The notes beneath the pieces were generated by a model. The model worked only from the letters and a program-made list of their open reading frames with translations, had not been told where the DNA came from and ran no database searches. DNA of 64,000 bases, taken from Saprospiraceae bacterium (GTDB taxonomy: Bacteria; Bacteroidota; Bacteroidia; Chitinophagales; Saprospiraceae). The stretch's first letter is position 1. Every line of letters starts with the position of its first letter. Shown here piece after piece: positions 52,971 through 62,844 of this stretch. The stretch lies in assembly GCA_028279185.1 (NCBI GenBank), contig JANQSS010000141.1, positions 62,001 to 126,000 on the forward strand. The letters are read 5' to 3'. The position numbers were made by a program, and so were the translations under genes.

Positions 52971-53846
52971 ATGAAATTCACTTTATCATTCCTACTTCTT
53001 TTTGTTACAGCCCATACTTTTGCTCAGTCATTTGACGAGTTGAAAGGTAATATGGCATTTTATGGAGACGCTGTGATGAATAGTGCAGCTACCAAGCATA
53101 GGCTCCGTGCCGATACCATATTGTCGGATCAAGTCGATCTTTTTCTTAGTACACCGGGTTCATTTGATGTCTCGCTCGAAAGTGTTCCTTGGATTTCAAC
53201 CATCAAAGACGATGCGAATTCATTCAGAATTCTTTCCTGGCAAGTAAATGTTGGTGATTCATCTTTTTACTACAGAGGCCGGCTTCAAAAAGCTTCCGGT
53301 GAATTTATTGTATTGCTTGATGACAGGGGTGCTAATGATTTGAAAAACAAAGAATTAAATTCAAAAAATTGGTATGGTGCACGATATTCGACGATGAGAT
53401 CGATTGAGTCACCCAATGGTTTGGCTTATTTATTATTTGGTTTTAACGCGCACTCCAAATGGAATCGTCAAAAAGTCCTCGATGTTCTTCATTTTGATGA
53501 AAGCGGCGATCCGTTGTTTGGTATGCCGATTTTTCGCGATAGTTCTTCTGTATGTGGACACAGAATTGTCCTAACTTATTCTGCAGAGTCGCGGGTTGTG
53601 CTAGACTATGATGAGCGCTTAGCCATGATCGTTCATGATCATTTGATTCCAATCGGCGGGCGCTTTCCAGGTCAGGGCCGGACCTTCGTATCCGATGGAA
53701 GTTACGAAGGCTATCAACAGGATGAATCCGGGTTCTGGATATATAGAAGAAAGTTATTTAATCAAGTCAGCGATGAGCCCTTGGACGAAGGAAAAGATCG
53801 CTCAGAACAAAAAGGGAAGGACATATTTGGTAGATCAAAGCAATAA
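52971..53846 (+). CDS. Secreted hypothetical protein
   Basis: A 291-residue protein with a clear signal peptide (LSFLLLFVTAHTFAQ, cut at residue 19). The mature part is beta-rich with no catalytic motif I recognise; FDELKGNMAFYGDAVMNS, KNWYGARYST, GLAYLLFGFN and HDHLIPIGGRFPGQG stand out. Similar proteins occur in Bacteroidota as conserved hypotheticals. The tail is charged and probably disordered (DEGKDRSEQKGKDIFGRSKQ). No T9SS domain or lipobox is present, so it is likely periplasmic. The ATG lies 6 bases after the mdh terminator, so its own promoter would overlap the end of mdh. Confidence 0.8.
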   Translation: MKFTLSFLLLFVTAHTFAQSFDELKGNMAFYGDAVMNSAATKHRLRADTILSDQVDLFLSTPGSFDVSLESVPWISTIKDDANSFRILSWQVNVGDSSFYYRGRLQKASGEFIVLLDDRGANDLKNKELNSKNWYGARYSTMRSIESPNGLAYLLFGFNAHSKWNRQKVLDVLHFDESGDPLFGMPIFRDSSSVCGHRIVLTYSAESRVVLDYDERLAMIVHDHLIPIGGRFPGQGRTFVSDGSYEGYQQDESGFWIYRRKLFNQVSDEPLDEGKDRSEQKGKDIFGRSKQ

Positions 53847-53880
53847 TAATTCGTAATCTCCTAATTTTCAGTCTTTATCT

Positions 53881-53911
53881 TTGATTTTAATGTTATAAGT
53901 CGCTATTTTTG
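53881..53911 (+). promoter_or_regulatory. Promoter with TTG and TAnnTTTG boxes
   Basis: TTG at 53881-53883 is followed after 20 bases by TATTTTTG at 53904-53911, close to the Bacteroidota TTG-N19-TAnnTTTG promoter. It lies 36 bases before the thioredoxin/SprB-repeat gene and is the best promoter match I found in the window. Confidence 0.6.
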
Positions 53912-53946
53912 GTCGTAATTATCTTACTGACCAAAATCTTTGCAAA

Positions 53947-56490
53947 ATGAAAACATGTTTACGAACTGTGATGTTCGCTTTGGCTCTCTGCTTTGCGTGC
54001 ACAGTTAGTCATGCACAGCTTCCCGATGGTTCTGTAGCCCCTGACTTTACTCTTACCGACTTAGACGGAACAACGCACAACCTTTATACCTATCTGGGAC
54101 AAGGAAAAACAGTTGTCCTGGACTTCTCGGCTACATGGTGCGGACCTTGCTGGAATTACCACCAGTCGGGAGCACTTGAGGATTTATATAATTTACATGG
54201 TCCTAATGGTACCGACGATTTTAGGGTAATTTACATTGAGGCCGATACCGATACGGAGGAAGCCTGTTTATACGGGCCTGGCCCCGATTGCACCGGCGGT
54301 ACTCAGGGAAATTGGGTTGCAGGTACGCCATATCCTATTATCGAAATGCCGGACAACTCGACGTACAACGATTTTGCTATTTCATTCTTTCCAACCATCT
54401 ATACCGTATGTCCCGATGGGTTCATATATCAATCAGGACAAATAGATGGAGCGACGCATTACACGTGGAAACAAAGCTGTGATTTTGATGCAACTTTTGT
54501 TTCTTCTTCAGGAATGCAATGTTATGAAGACCAGTCTGGAACAGTTGACATTGATATTGTTGCAGGAGCCGGAAATATCAGTTATGCCTGGAATTCTGGA
54601 CATAATACACAAGATTTGGCCAATGTGCATCCCGGTACATATTCTGTGGTGGCGACCGATGCAAATGGGGTTGAACGACAATTGACGGATATCGTCGTTG
54701 ACGGTCCGCTTAGTGAATTGATCACTTCCGTATCAAATCAGACTGATGTTACTTGTCATGGCGATAGCGATGGCACAATAGATGTAACGACGGAAGGAGG
54801 AACACCAGGATATTCATTTAATTGGAATAATGGAGCAACGACTGAAGATGTAATGAACTTACCAGGGGGATCGTTTACACTTATAGTAACAGATGATAAT
54901 GGATGTTTCAAAGAAATTACCGCAGAAATTGTGGATCCTGATGCGGTAGAAGGAGAGATTGAAATGTCTGAAGAAAATTGTGGTAGAAATGATGCTACTA
55001 TAACTGCTATTGGCTCGGGCGGAACAGGTGCATTGACCTATTCATATGGTCCAAGCACCAATCAAACCGGCGTATTTACGAATGTAAGTGCTGGGGATTA
55101 TGATTTTGTAATTACAGATGGTAACAATTGTTCCTGGACATTGCCAATAACTGTTGATGAAATTCCGAATCCCGATCTTGAGATTTTTCCCGCCGACGAG
55201 TTGGATTGCCAAAATAGCTTGATTCAACTTGCCGCAAGTGCTAGTGTTGGTCCTGAATTTAGTTATGTATGGACAACCCCTGATGGAAATATTGTATCTG
55301 GTGAATATTCCCTTTCACCAGAAGTTGATGCACCGGGTACCTATCAGCTTGTTGTAGTCAATAATACCAATGGTTGTTTCTCTGAATCTTCAATCGTTGT
55401 TGAAGGGACGAGTGATCTGCCTTCGGTGGTTATCGAAGACCCAGCAGCTTTCTCATGTACAACTACGGAAGTGGTAATTGATGGCTCGAACTCTTCGAGC
55501 GGCAATGATTATTCCTATGAATGGTCTACTGATGATGGTGAAATAATTAGCGGAGGCAGCACGGCTATGGTTACAGTCGGTTCGGCAGGTACGTATACAT
55601 TGGTTGTGACCAATACAACAACGCAATGTTCATCTACATCTTCTATCGAAGTTGAAGAAGATGCGGATATACCATTGGCGGAAATTGCTTCAGCGCCTGT
55701 GATTGATTGCGATAATCAATTGGTCGATTTAGATGGTTCATCTTCTTCTCAAGGGGATGAGTATGAGTACGAGTGGTCCACTAATGATGGAATGATTTCA
55801 TCTGCGGCAGACGATCAGGCTACTGTTAGCGCAGCCGGTACTTATACGTTGACCGTAATAAACACAAATACCGGTTGTTCGAATGAAGTCAGTATCGAAG
55901 TCGTAGACGAAAGTGTCCATGTGGAAGCACAATGGGTCTTTGTTGCAGATGATTTAACAATTATTATCGACAATCTGACTACTGGAAATCCGAATGAAAT
56001 CGAATGGGACATGGGCAATGGTGACATTGTTTCAGGAGATATTTCAGACTATGTGTATGCAGAGGCGGGTACTTACGATGTATGCTTGACTGCAGGAAAT
56101 GGATGCGGTAATGATATTTATTGTTTACGAGTGATTGTTAATAATGAATTAGGCGACAAGGCAAACTTCGATATCGCCCCTCAAGGTGATGGTACGGGTC
56201 TTGGAGCACAATCGTTTGATGGTGGTTCTGATGCTATTGTAACGACAGGACAAGCGAATGTATATCCAAATCCAACGTCAGGAGACTTTACTGTTGAATT
56301 ACAAGACAGATCAATGGTCAAAAATATTTCCATTTTTGACTTGAATGGTTTGGCTGTACAGAATGTCGATGTAAATAAAGAACTACATCGTGTGGTAGTA
56401 AAATCTGATGATATTGCCAACGGTACATATTTTGTTCGAATTCATCTTGAACAAGAAGTTTTAATTAAGCAAGTAACTATTGTGAAATAG
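53947..56490 (+). CDS. T9SS-sorted multidomain protein: thioredoxin-like, SprB-like and PKD-like modules
   Basis: An 847-residue secreted protein. After the signal peptide (residues 1-24) comes a thioredoxin-like domain (about 27-180) with active site WCGPC (Cys65, Cys68). SprB-type repeats follow: 190-253 (degenerate), 268-330 (CHGDSDGTIDVTTEGG and GYSFNWNNGATTEDV) and 345-405. Three Ig/PKD-like modules of about 80 residues lie at 411-485, 493-570 and 577-652 (each with EWSTxDG or VWTTPDG and AGTYTLVV). A PKD domain (658-732) and a T9SS type A C-terminal domain (771-847, VYPNPTSGDFTVEL, LVKQ-like end) complete it. It should be exported and surface-linked. Thioredoxin fused to adhesin-like repeats is unusual; a redox role outside the cell is inferred. 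Confidence 0.88.
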   Translation: MKTCLRTVMFALALCFACTVSHAQLPDGSVAPDFTLTDLDGTTHNLYTYLGQGKTVVLDFSATWCGPCWNYHQSGALEDLYNLHGPNGTDDFRVIYIEADTDTEEACLYGPGPDCTGGTQGNWVAGTPYPIIEMPDNSTYNDFAISFFPTIYTVCPDGFIYQSGQIDGATHYTWKQSCDFDATFVSSSGMQCYEDQSGTVDIDIVAGAGNISYAWNSGHNTQDLANVHPGTYSVVATDANGVERQLTDIVVDGPLSELITSVSNQTDVTCHGDSDGTIDVTTEGGTPGYSFNWNNGATTEDVMNLPGGSFTLIVTDDNGCFKEITAEIVDPDAVEGEIEMSEENCGRNDATITAIGSGGTGALTYSYGPSTNQTGVFTNVSAGDYDFVITDGNNCSWTLPITVDEIPNPDLEIFPADELDCQNSLIQLAASASVGPEFSYVWTTPDGNIVSGEYSLSPEVDAPGTYQLVVVNNTNGCFSESSIVVEGTSDLPSVVIEDPAAFSCTTTEVVIDGSNSSSGNDYSYEWSTDDGEIISGGSTAMVTVGSAGTYTLVVTNTTTQCSSTSSIEVEEDADIPLAEIASAPVIDCDNQLVDLDGSSSSQGDEYEYEWSTNDGMISSAADDQATVSAAGTYTLTVINTNTGCSNEVSIEVVDESVHVEAQWVFVADDLTIIIDNLTTGNPNEIEWDMGNGDIVSGDISDYVYAEAGTYDVCLTAGNGCGNDIYCLRVIVNNELGDKANFDIAPQGDGTGLGAQSFDGGSDAIVTTGQANVYPNPTSGDFTVELQDRSMVKNISIFDLNGLAVQNVDVNKELHRVVVKSDDIANGTYFVRIHLEQEVLIKQVTIVK

Positions 56491-56512
56491 AAGTGAAATA
56501 ATTAAATTGGAT

Positions 56513-56550
56513 AAAAAATCCGCTGGAAAAACCTCCAGCGGATTTTTTTT
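56513..56550. terminator. Bidirectional intrinsic terminator
   Basis: AATCCGCTGGA pairs with TCCAGCGGATT around a 6-base loop, with an A-run before and a T-run after, so it can act on both strands. It lies 22 bases past the stop of the thioredoxin/SprB-repeat gene. The response-regulator gene on the other strand ends 140 bases away. Confidence 0.88.
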
Positions 56551-56691
56551 ACAAGCTATTACATCTTCATCTATTTTAATTCAGCTCATACCCTGTTAAT
56601 ACAAGTTAAATTTTTTGAGATTTACACCTTACCTGGTTTAAGGTATGCTAAGGCCGACCATATCACGCACTCCCTTAAATTATATAAGCGA

Positions 56692-57294
56692 CTAATTTAG
56701 ATTCAGCAACTTGTCGATGAGTAGTGATTTTTTATTTACCTGACATTTTCTATAAATGCTTTTAATATGAGCCTTGACCGTATTTACTGAGTTGTGCCGC
56801 TCCATTGCAATCTCGTCATTTGTCAGGCCTCTTTTTACGTCTAGTATTATTTCATATTCAGTTTCGGTAATATTTATATTAAGTATTCGATTTAATTGTT
56901 CTCGCGATGGTATACCCATTTTTTTTTGTTCAATACGAAAAAGTGCCATTTCAATTGATACACGAATATCATCCTGGCTAAATGGTTTAACGAGGTATCC
57001 AAGTGGGTTGGTTGACTTAACCCGTTCAATTGTCGCACGATCAGCATAGCTTGTAATATATACGAAGGGGATTTTAAATTTTTGGTTGAGGTGCAGCGCT
57101 ACGTCTATTCCTGACATTTGGCCTTGTAATTCTATATCTAATAGGATTAGATCTGGTCGCTGTGCCACTAATTTATCTGTGACTGATTCTCCTTTATACA
57201 CGATACCTATCGGAGAATGACCAAGTTTTTTAACCTTCGAGCGGATATCTTCGGCGATGACTATATCGTCTTCAACAATTAATATTTTTGCCAC
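56692..57294 (-). CDS. Response regulator with LuxR-type HTH
   Basis: A 200-residue two-component regulator. The receiver domain (1-120) has the acidic pair in VEDD, phospho-acceptor Asp53 (LILLDIE), the conserved Thr/Ser in YITSYAD and Lys103 (YLVKPF). The output domain (136-196) is a LuxR/FixJ-type helix-turn-helix (LTNDEIAMERHNSVNTVKAHIKSI). The start is a GTG at 57292-57294, five bases after the kinase stop, so the two proteins are made from one transcript and form a pair. Confidence 0.93.
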   Translation of the reverse strand: MAKILIVEDDIVIAEDIRSKVKKLGHSPIGIVYKGESVTDKLVAQRPDLILLDIELQGQMSGIDVALHLNQKFKIPFVYITSYADRATIERVKSTNPLGYLVKPFSQDDIRVSIEMALFRIEQKKMGIPSREQLNRILNINITETEYEIILDVKRGLTNDEIAMERHNSVNTVKAHIKSIYRKCQVNKKSLLIDKLLNLN

Positions 57295-57299
57295 AATAA

Positions 57300-59276
57300 T
57301 TACTTCTGATTTGTTTTAAAACTAATGGTTGTACTTACACCATTCGACTTTTGAACGGAGAGATCGGCATTGAGCTTTTGACAAAAGGCCCTAATTAGTT
57401 TCGTTCCAAATGATTCTTCGAGTTGCGTTTCATTCTTATCGGATCCAATACCATCATCTTTTACTTGTAATTCGATACGGTTATTTATGTTCTGAAATTT
57501 TACTAGGATGGATCCTTGCGCTCTTCCCTTGAACGCATATTTGTATGAATTGATGATCAACTCCGTTGCAATGAGTCCAATAGGAATCATCGTGTCAACA
57601 TCCAATCTCATCGGGTCAATAGTTGCATATATATTAACATCTGTCGTTCCACTTGACATGGATTGTTTAAGTTGTGCCACCAATCGCTCGAAATACGGCT
57701 TGGTCTCAACCTCCACCAGATTTTCTTCTTGATATAAATTCTGATGGATCAAGGCCATGCTCGCTACGCGATTTTGTCCTTCTCTTAGTGCAGATTTTGT
57801 TTTTTCGTCATCGAGGTCGTCGGATTGTAGGCTTAGCAGGCTAGAGACGACTTGAAGATTGTTTTTTACTCGATGGTGAATTTCTTTTAATAGCAGTTCT
57901 TTTTCTGCCAGGCTTTTTTCGATGAGTTCATTTTTCGAAGCTAAATTGTTGGAGTACTTGCGTTTTATTCGGTATGCTCTGATTAAGAGAGCGCATATTA
58001 TTGTGGCGCCAAGTAGTCCTGCGAAAGAGAGATTTCGCGAGTGATTTAATTTTATAAGGCGCTGTTCGTTGTTGAATTTTTCTTTTGTGTTGGCAAGTTC
58101 CAATTCCATGACTTGATTGTCATATTCCCATCGGGCTTTTTCATATGCTACCTTTTTATCATTTTTCTTTTCATCAAAGAGCGATTTGTACTTGATGTAA
58201 ACATCATAATGTTCAAGGGCTTTTTTGGACTGGCCCAGGGCCAAGTAGAGTTTAAAAAGTTTAAAACTATTGTCCTTGATTCTCTTTTCATCGTTATTTG
58301 ATTTCGCTATGGCAAATGATTTGTTGAAATGGCGCAGGGCAGGGGATAGTTCATTTTTGGCTTCAGCGAGTCTGCCTAAATAATAGTAGAGTCTGGATTT
58401 TTGCTGTTGATTTTCTGAATTTTCAATCTCCTTCCTCACTGAATTAATGTGAAAGTTTGCTTGCGGCAAATTTCCAATATCTATATACGTGTCAATCAAT
58501 CGAAGGTGAGCAGATTTTATTTGATGTGCCTGACCACTGTTTTCAGCGTCAGTTAGCGATTCTATCAGTTTGTCAATAGCTTCGTCATGTTTTCCTTCAT
58601 CCACCAATATGAGCCCTAGGTTGCCCAATAATACGGATGCGTCATTTTCTAGTTGCCACTTCCTATTCAATGATAAGGCATCTTGGTAATACTTAAATGC
58701 TTTTTCGTTATTGCCCACGGTGCGACTCAATGAACCCAGATCATTCAATATTTCTGATTTAAGATCCATCATATTGTCAATAGAAATTTTATCATAGGGT
58801 TCGAAATCAGGTAAAAGAGCATTTAAGTTGTCGAGCGCTTCAGTCCATTGCTGCAATGCATTGAAATTATTCCCTTGGTATCTATGATTTATCCCAAGCA
58901 CTTTTTGCATATAAAATGCATCATATGGTTGAGCATTTGATGAATAATATTGATAACATTCTTTTAATAGACTATCGGCTTTTTCATGATTAGATTCCAA
59001 TATGTACTTCACCGCGTAGTCATACATCGCCTCGTGCAATCTGTAGTCCAAGTCCTGTGCTTGCGAAATTCGCATTCGTTCTACAAGTAATGGTACAGAT
59101 TTAGGCGACGTATATCCATATATGCGCGTAAGTCTTCCAAGTGCATCGACTTTCATCATGCCGTCTGGTTCCGTCGCTACTATTTCTTCCAATTCTGCGA
59201 CAGTGTATTCTTGACAATGTGAATGAGGTATAGAAACTACTGCGGCCAATACTAATGTCAGAAGCGAATTTTTCAT
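57300..59276 (-). CDS. TPR-containing HisKA_2 sensor histidine kinase
   Basis: A 658-residue sensor. After the signal peptide come several tetratricopeptide repeats (about 40-390; for example ALDNLNALLPDF, AFKYYQDALSLNRKW, AIDKLIESLTDAEN, ALRHFNKSFAIAKSN). One transmembrane helix (about 413-433, LSFAGLLGATIICALLIRAY) then a short coil leads to the HisKA_2 dimerisation domain with EIHHRVKNNLQVVSSLL (His468) and an HATPase domain (N-box ATELIINSYKYAF, G1 DDGIGSD). TPRs facing the periplasm are the likely sensing part. It transfers phosphate to the response regulator encoded next. The signal sensed is not known. Confidence 0.9.
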   Translation of the reverse strand: MKNSLLTLVLAAVVSIPHSHCQEYTVAELEEIVATEPDGMMKVDALGRLTRIYGYTSPKSVPLLVERMRISQAQDLDYRLHEAMYDYAVKYILESNHEKADSLLKECYQYYSSNAQPYDAFYMQKVLGINHRYQGNNFNALQQWTEALDNLNALLPDFEPYDKISIDNMMDLKSEILNDLGSLSRTVGNNEKAFKYYQDALSLNRKWQLENDASVLLGNLGLILVDEGKHDEAIDKLIESLTDAENSGQAHQIKSAHLRLIDTYIDIGNLPQANFHINSVRKEIENSENQQQKSRLYYYLGRLAEAKNELSPALRHFNKSFAIAKSNNDEKRIKDNSFKLFKLYLALGQSKKALEHYDVYIKYKSLFDEKKNDKKVAYEKARWEYDNQVMELELANTKEKFNNEQRLIKLNHSRNLSFAGLLGATIICALLIRAYRIKRKYSNNLASKNELIEKSLAEKELLLKEIHHRVKNNLQVVSSLLSLQSDDLDDEKTKSALREGQNRVASMALIHQNLYQEENLVEVETKPYFERLVAQLKQSMSSGTTDVNIYATIDPMRLDVDTMIPIGLIATELIINSYKYAFKGRAQGSILVKFQNINNRIELQVKDDGIGSDKNETQLEESFGTKLIRAFCQKLNADLSVQKSNGVSTTISFKTNQK

Positions 59277-59343
59277 GGAAAGATTGATACATCCTTAAAT
59301 CAATTCTACAAAATATGAAATTGTACTTGCCTTCTGAAATCGG

Positions 59344-62300
59344 TCATGGACAATCTATTATTTCTGCACTAAATTCTCCGCCCAACTTTACCTCAAAGTC
59401 CGGCTCGAGTACGATATCCATGTCGGCATGAAAGATAACTTTAGTCGCTGGGTCCACTACTCCTGTAGATGTGATTTGGTCATTGACTTTTAAAAATGTG
59501 CCATCTTCAATAGGTTTGTCCGTAATAGTTATGTCCATGTTTATGCAATCCAAGCAGGCCCCTTGACCATCATTGTTGCAAAAAGTGGAGAAGTTTGGCA
59601 ACAAGGTGTTGCCATGGAAATTTGTATTGATAGCACAAAGCTTGTAATATGAGGTCGGATAGCAATCTGAAAAATTATCTCCTTGTACGTACAATGTACC
59701 TAGAAATGGGAGGTTCCCAAAAGTAGGGGGAAGTGGTCCGGACAGATTTGGATTATTATGAAGCCATATCGTACGTAGGCTGTCTGAAGGCGGTGCTGAG
59801 AACTCTTCCAATGAGGTAAAGGCATTGTTTTGGAGGCCGATGATACGAATCCGTGGTAATTGAAAGAGGTTTTGCCAAATCGTGTCACTGAGTTGATTTC
59901 CAATAAATCGCATATCACGCATGTTGCTTAGTTGCCCCAAAGTCTTTGGCAGTTTCCCTGTCAAATTATTATTAGACATGAGCAGCAATTGTAATCGATC
60001 GAGTTCGCCAATCGCTGATGGAATTTGGCCGCTGATGTTTGTGTCGTTTTGAATAAATAAATTGACCACTCGACCGCCAGAACAACCAACGCCCCACCAC
60101 CCACTACATGGATCGCAATTGGTGCCAGCCGCTCCAGCATTCCAACCTGTATTGTTATTCCAATTTTCGCCATTCAAACTATCATATAAGACCATTAGAG
60201 GTTCGAAGTCGGGATGTGTACATTCGGTCGCATACAAGGAAATGGCACCGACCTGGAAATTGCCATAGTCCAAGGCCCATTTACCTTCCATCGCCGGCGG
60301 CAGTTCTAGTGAATCGAATGTATCCGAGCGCATGCCGGTATAGGAGATCAGCAGAAATGTATCGTTACTATTAGGCTGATATCCTTGCAATTTAATGTGA
60401 CATTTCTGATCCAGGGTCAGATCACCATGAATCTTTACATGATCATGGCCATTGGCAGATCCAGCACCAGCCGTTCCTGCTAAAGTAAATGTGTCGATTG
60501 CCGGAAACGATGTAGAACCATCGTGAATCAAATCGCCAATAATTACGCCGATTTTAATATCTGGATATCCTCCGAATTGAGCCTCCTGATGCAATTTTTC
60601 CACTCGGATGGTATCGTAATTTAGGATTTGTGCCTCTACGTGATTAAGCATGGAAACATCATTCCCAATTAAATCAATTTTCCCATGATTAATCAGTTTT
60701 CCAGCAACAGATTGGTTCACAAAATGATTTATTCCCTCAAACAAACTGTCGCAATGGATGTGCCCATAATTATAAATAATGCCATCATTGAAAATGGCTT
60801 TCGATCCAAGAAAACTTCCCTGGACATTGCTGATACCGAGGAAGTGGTTGTTGATGAGAGTTCCGCCCTGATTTAAGAGACCATCAGATTTGTCAACCGT
60901 AGACTTTGATCGAATGCAAATAGAGTCGTTATTTACAATATAACTGTTGACGGATACAATTCCATCACCCTGATTGCTTGCTGCCGCATAGTTTTCTACT
61001 ATTATTTTTCCATCATTGTACAGCGTATCAAAATTAAATAAAAGAAAGCCGAGGAGAGCGGCATCACGAATATTTATCAAGCCATTATTCGTAATGGAAT
61101 TATTCCCATTCGCACTCAGATGTATTCCGTGCTTATTCGAACCGGCAAGCGACCCATCTATGAGCAGTTCTGCATCATGCTGTACCTGCAGCCGACTATC
61201 ATGGATCATAAAGAGATGCGCTGCATTTGCCATTTGCCCAGATTCAATAATTACGTGTGTTCCACTACCGGATAATGTTACAGATTCACATGCGAGTGGG
61301 ACGTGGGACTGGTTCCAGTTCATGGGGTCGTGCCACGTGGAATCATCGCCGCCACCTGTCCACAAATTGACAACCGGGTCGCATGGGGAAACATGTCGCA
61401 ACGTAATTTGACCCGGAACGGAATCGCCGTAGTCCAACATCCAGTCATCGGACATAGATGTGGGAAGTGCAAGTGTATCGAATTCTCCTGCCAAAATTCC
61501 TGTGTACGTAAATAAAATAAAGGTATCGGTATCGACGGGATTATAATTGCTGAGTTTGATTACACAGATGCCTCCCAGATCAATATCACCATCAAAATGA
61601 AGGACATCGTGACCACCGGCCACTCCAGGTCCGGCATTCCCTGCTATTTTAAAAGTATCCGTAGGATTGAGGTTAGGATTGTTTTGACTGAGATTGCAAA
61701 GAAACTGTGCATCGATAATCGTTGAAGAGTAATTCAGGACCCCCAAATTATTCAAGGTGCCAGCGGAAACAATGGAATGATTAGTAAGTCTGCCCGACGG
61801 GCTATTCTGAATAAATCCGGTTGACGAGCAATGGATTTGTCCGAAATTTTGAAAATGTCCATCTTCATTTAAATTAATTAGGTCAATAGCCCCAGCTTCA
61901 CTGCTATCAATGAGGATTACTCCGAAATTTTGAAATGTACCTGAGCTAACCATTGCGTTGGAGGCAGGTCCCTTGATATTCGTAATTGAGATTGTGTCGG
62001 TATTTAAACAATGGCATGCTGTTCCAATATCAAACCCGTCTGAGTTGTGGCTGTTGGAAGAAGAGGACACGTGTATGTTACCGGAATTATAAAGAACACT
62101 TGGGGTGGAAAAGAAGCCTTTGATGCTTATTCCAAAGATTGTATTTATGCTTGAGGTGTTGTAATCGCTAACTAACAGCTTGCCTTCATTCCGTATTGTA
62201 TCACCAGAATCTGCGAATAATCCCACTTGAGCTGTGTTGACGATTTTTATCTCACCACGGTTGGTCAATGTACAATATCCGGAATCAAGACTAACACCGT

Positions 62301-62766
62301 AGTCATTTGCTAAACTTGAGCTGCCGTCAACGTTAAGCATCGCAAGCGAATCGATCAATAGGGTTCCCGATGATCGTATTAATACACTCGCTGCATATGC
62401 CTGTACGGATGACTCGATGACGACGTTGTCAGACGAGATAACCACATCTTCGCAGGCTAGAGGTACGTGATTTAAACTCCAATTGCCGTCGTCGTTCCAG
62501 TTTTCTGTCGCATTGGCTCCGGTCCAGGTATTTGTGGCTGGTGTGCATCCTGTGGATTTTATTGAGACTTGAGCGTTGGCATTATCGGCCCCAGTGGAAA
62601 CCAGCGAAATCTCATTATCTACAATATTATCTGATAAATTAGAAATGCATGCTTTTGCATTTATTTCTTCTTTGTTTACAGAATTATTCTTGGTATTTGT
62701 TGATTCCTGAATGTGTTGATTTATAATAATAAGGAAGAGTACACCGAAGCATATAATGTATTTCAT
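59344..62766 (-). CDS. Large secreted protein with internal duplication and leucine-rich repeats
   Basis: A 1140-residue exported protein. A leader of about 18 residues is followed by two homologous halves, 74-459 and 462-846. Each opens with a WTG-W-N-HVPLACE motif, continues through beta-helix-like repeats (NxGxIxI patterns) and closes with GNAGPGVAGGHD or GTAGAGSANGHD and WMLDYG/WALDYG. Residues 853-1075 form a plant-type leucine-rich repeat domain (LYDSLNGENWNNNTGW, ISGQIPSAIGELDRLQLLLM, LTGKLPKTLGQLSN). The last ~65 residues (VIFHADMDIVLEPDFEVKLGGEF) match the C-terminal element common in large Saprospiria surface proteins, not the standard T9SS domain. It is probably surface-displayed and adhesive or binding; ligand unknown. 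Confidence 0.85.
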   Translation of the reverse strand: MKYIICFGVLFLIIINQHIQESTNTKNNSVNKEEINAKACISNLSDNIVDNEISLVSTGADNANAQVSIKSTGCTPATNTWTGANATENWNDDGNWSLNHVPLACEDVVISSDNVVIESSVQAYAASVLIRSSGTLLIDSLAMLNVDGSSSLANDYGVSLDSGYCTLTNRGEIKIVNTAQVGLFADSGDTIRNEGKLLVSDYNTSSINTIFGISIKGFFSTPSVLYNSGNIHVSSSSNSHNSDGFDIGTACHCLNTDTISITNIKGPASNAMVSSGTFQNFGVILIDSSEAGAIDLINLNEDGHFQNFGQIHCSSTGFIQNSPSGRLTNHSIVSAGTLNNLGVLNYSSTIIDAQFLCNLSQNNPNLNPTDTFKIAGNAGPGVAGGHDVLHFDGDIDLGGICVIKLSNYNPVDTDTFILFTYTGILAGEFDTLALPTSMSDDWMLDYGDSVPGQITLRHVSPCDPVVNLWTGGGDDSTWHDPMNWNQSHVPLACESVTLSGSGTHVIIESGQMANAAHLFMIHDSRLQVQHDAELLIDGSLAGSNKHGIHLSANGNNSITNNGLINIRDAALLGFLLFNFDTLYNDGKIIVENYAAASNQGDGIVSVNSYIVNNDSICIRSKSTVDKSDGLLNQGGTLINNHFLGISNVQGSFLGSKAIFNDGIIYNYGHIHCDSLFEGINHFVNQSVAGKLINHGKIDLIGNDVSMLNHVEAQILNYDTIRVEKLHQEAQFGGYPDIKIGVIIGDLIHDGSTSFPAIDTFTLAGTAGAGSANGHDHVKIHGDLTLDQKCHIKLQGYQPNSNDTFLLISYTGMRSDTFDSLELPPAMEGKWALDYGNFQVGAISLYATECTHPDFEPLMVLYDSLNGENWNNNTGWNAGAAGTNCDPCSGWWGVGCSGGRVVNLFIQNDTNISGQIPSAIGELDRLQLLLMSNNNLTGKLPKTLGQLSNMRDMRFIGNQLSDTIWQNLFQLPRIRIIGLQNNAFTSLEEFSAPPSDSLRTIWLHNNPNLSGPLPPTFGNLPFLGTLYVQGDNFSDCYPTSYYKLCAINTNFHGNTLLPNFSTFCNNDGQGACLDCINMDITITDKPIEDGTFLKVNDQITSTGVVDPATKVIFHADMDIVLEPDFEVKLGGEFSAEIIDCP

Positions 62767-62844
62767 TGGAAAAATTCTTGGTTTGTAAATGGAAAAGCAA
62801 GGGAAAGGAATGAAGCCTAGTTAAGACCTTGTGTCTGCTAATAG

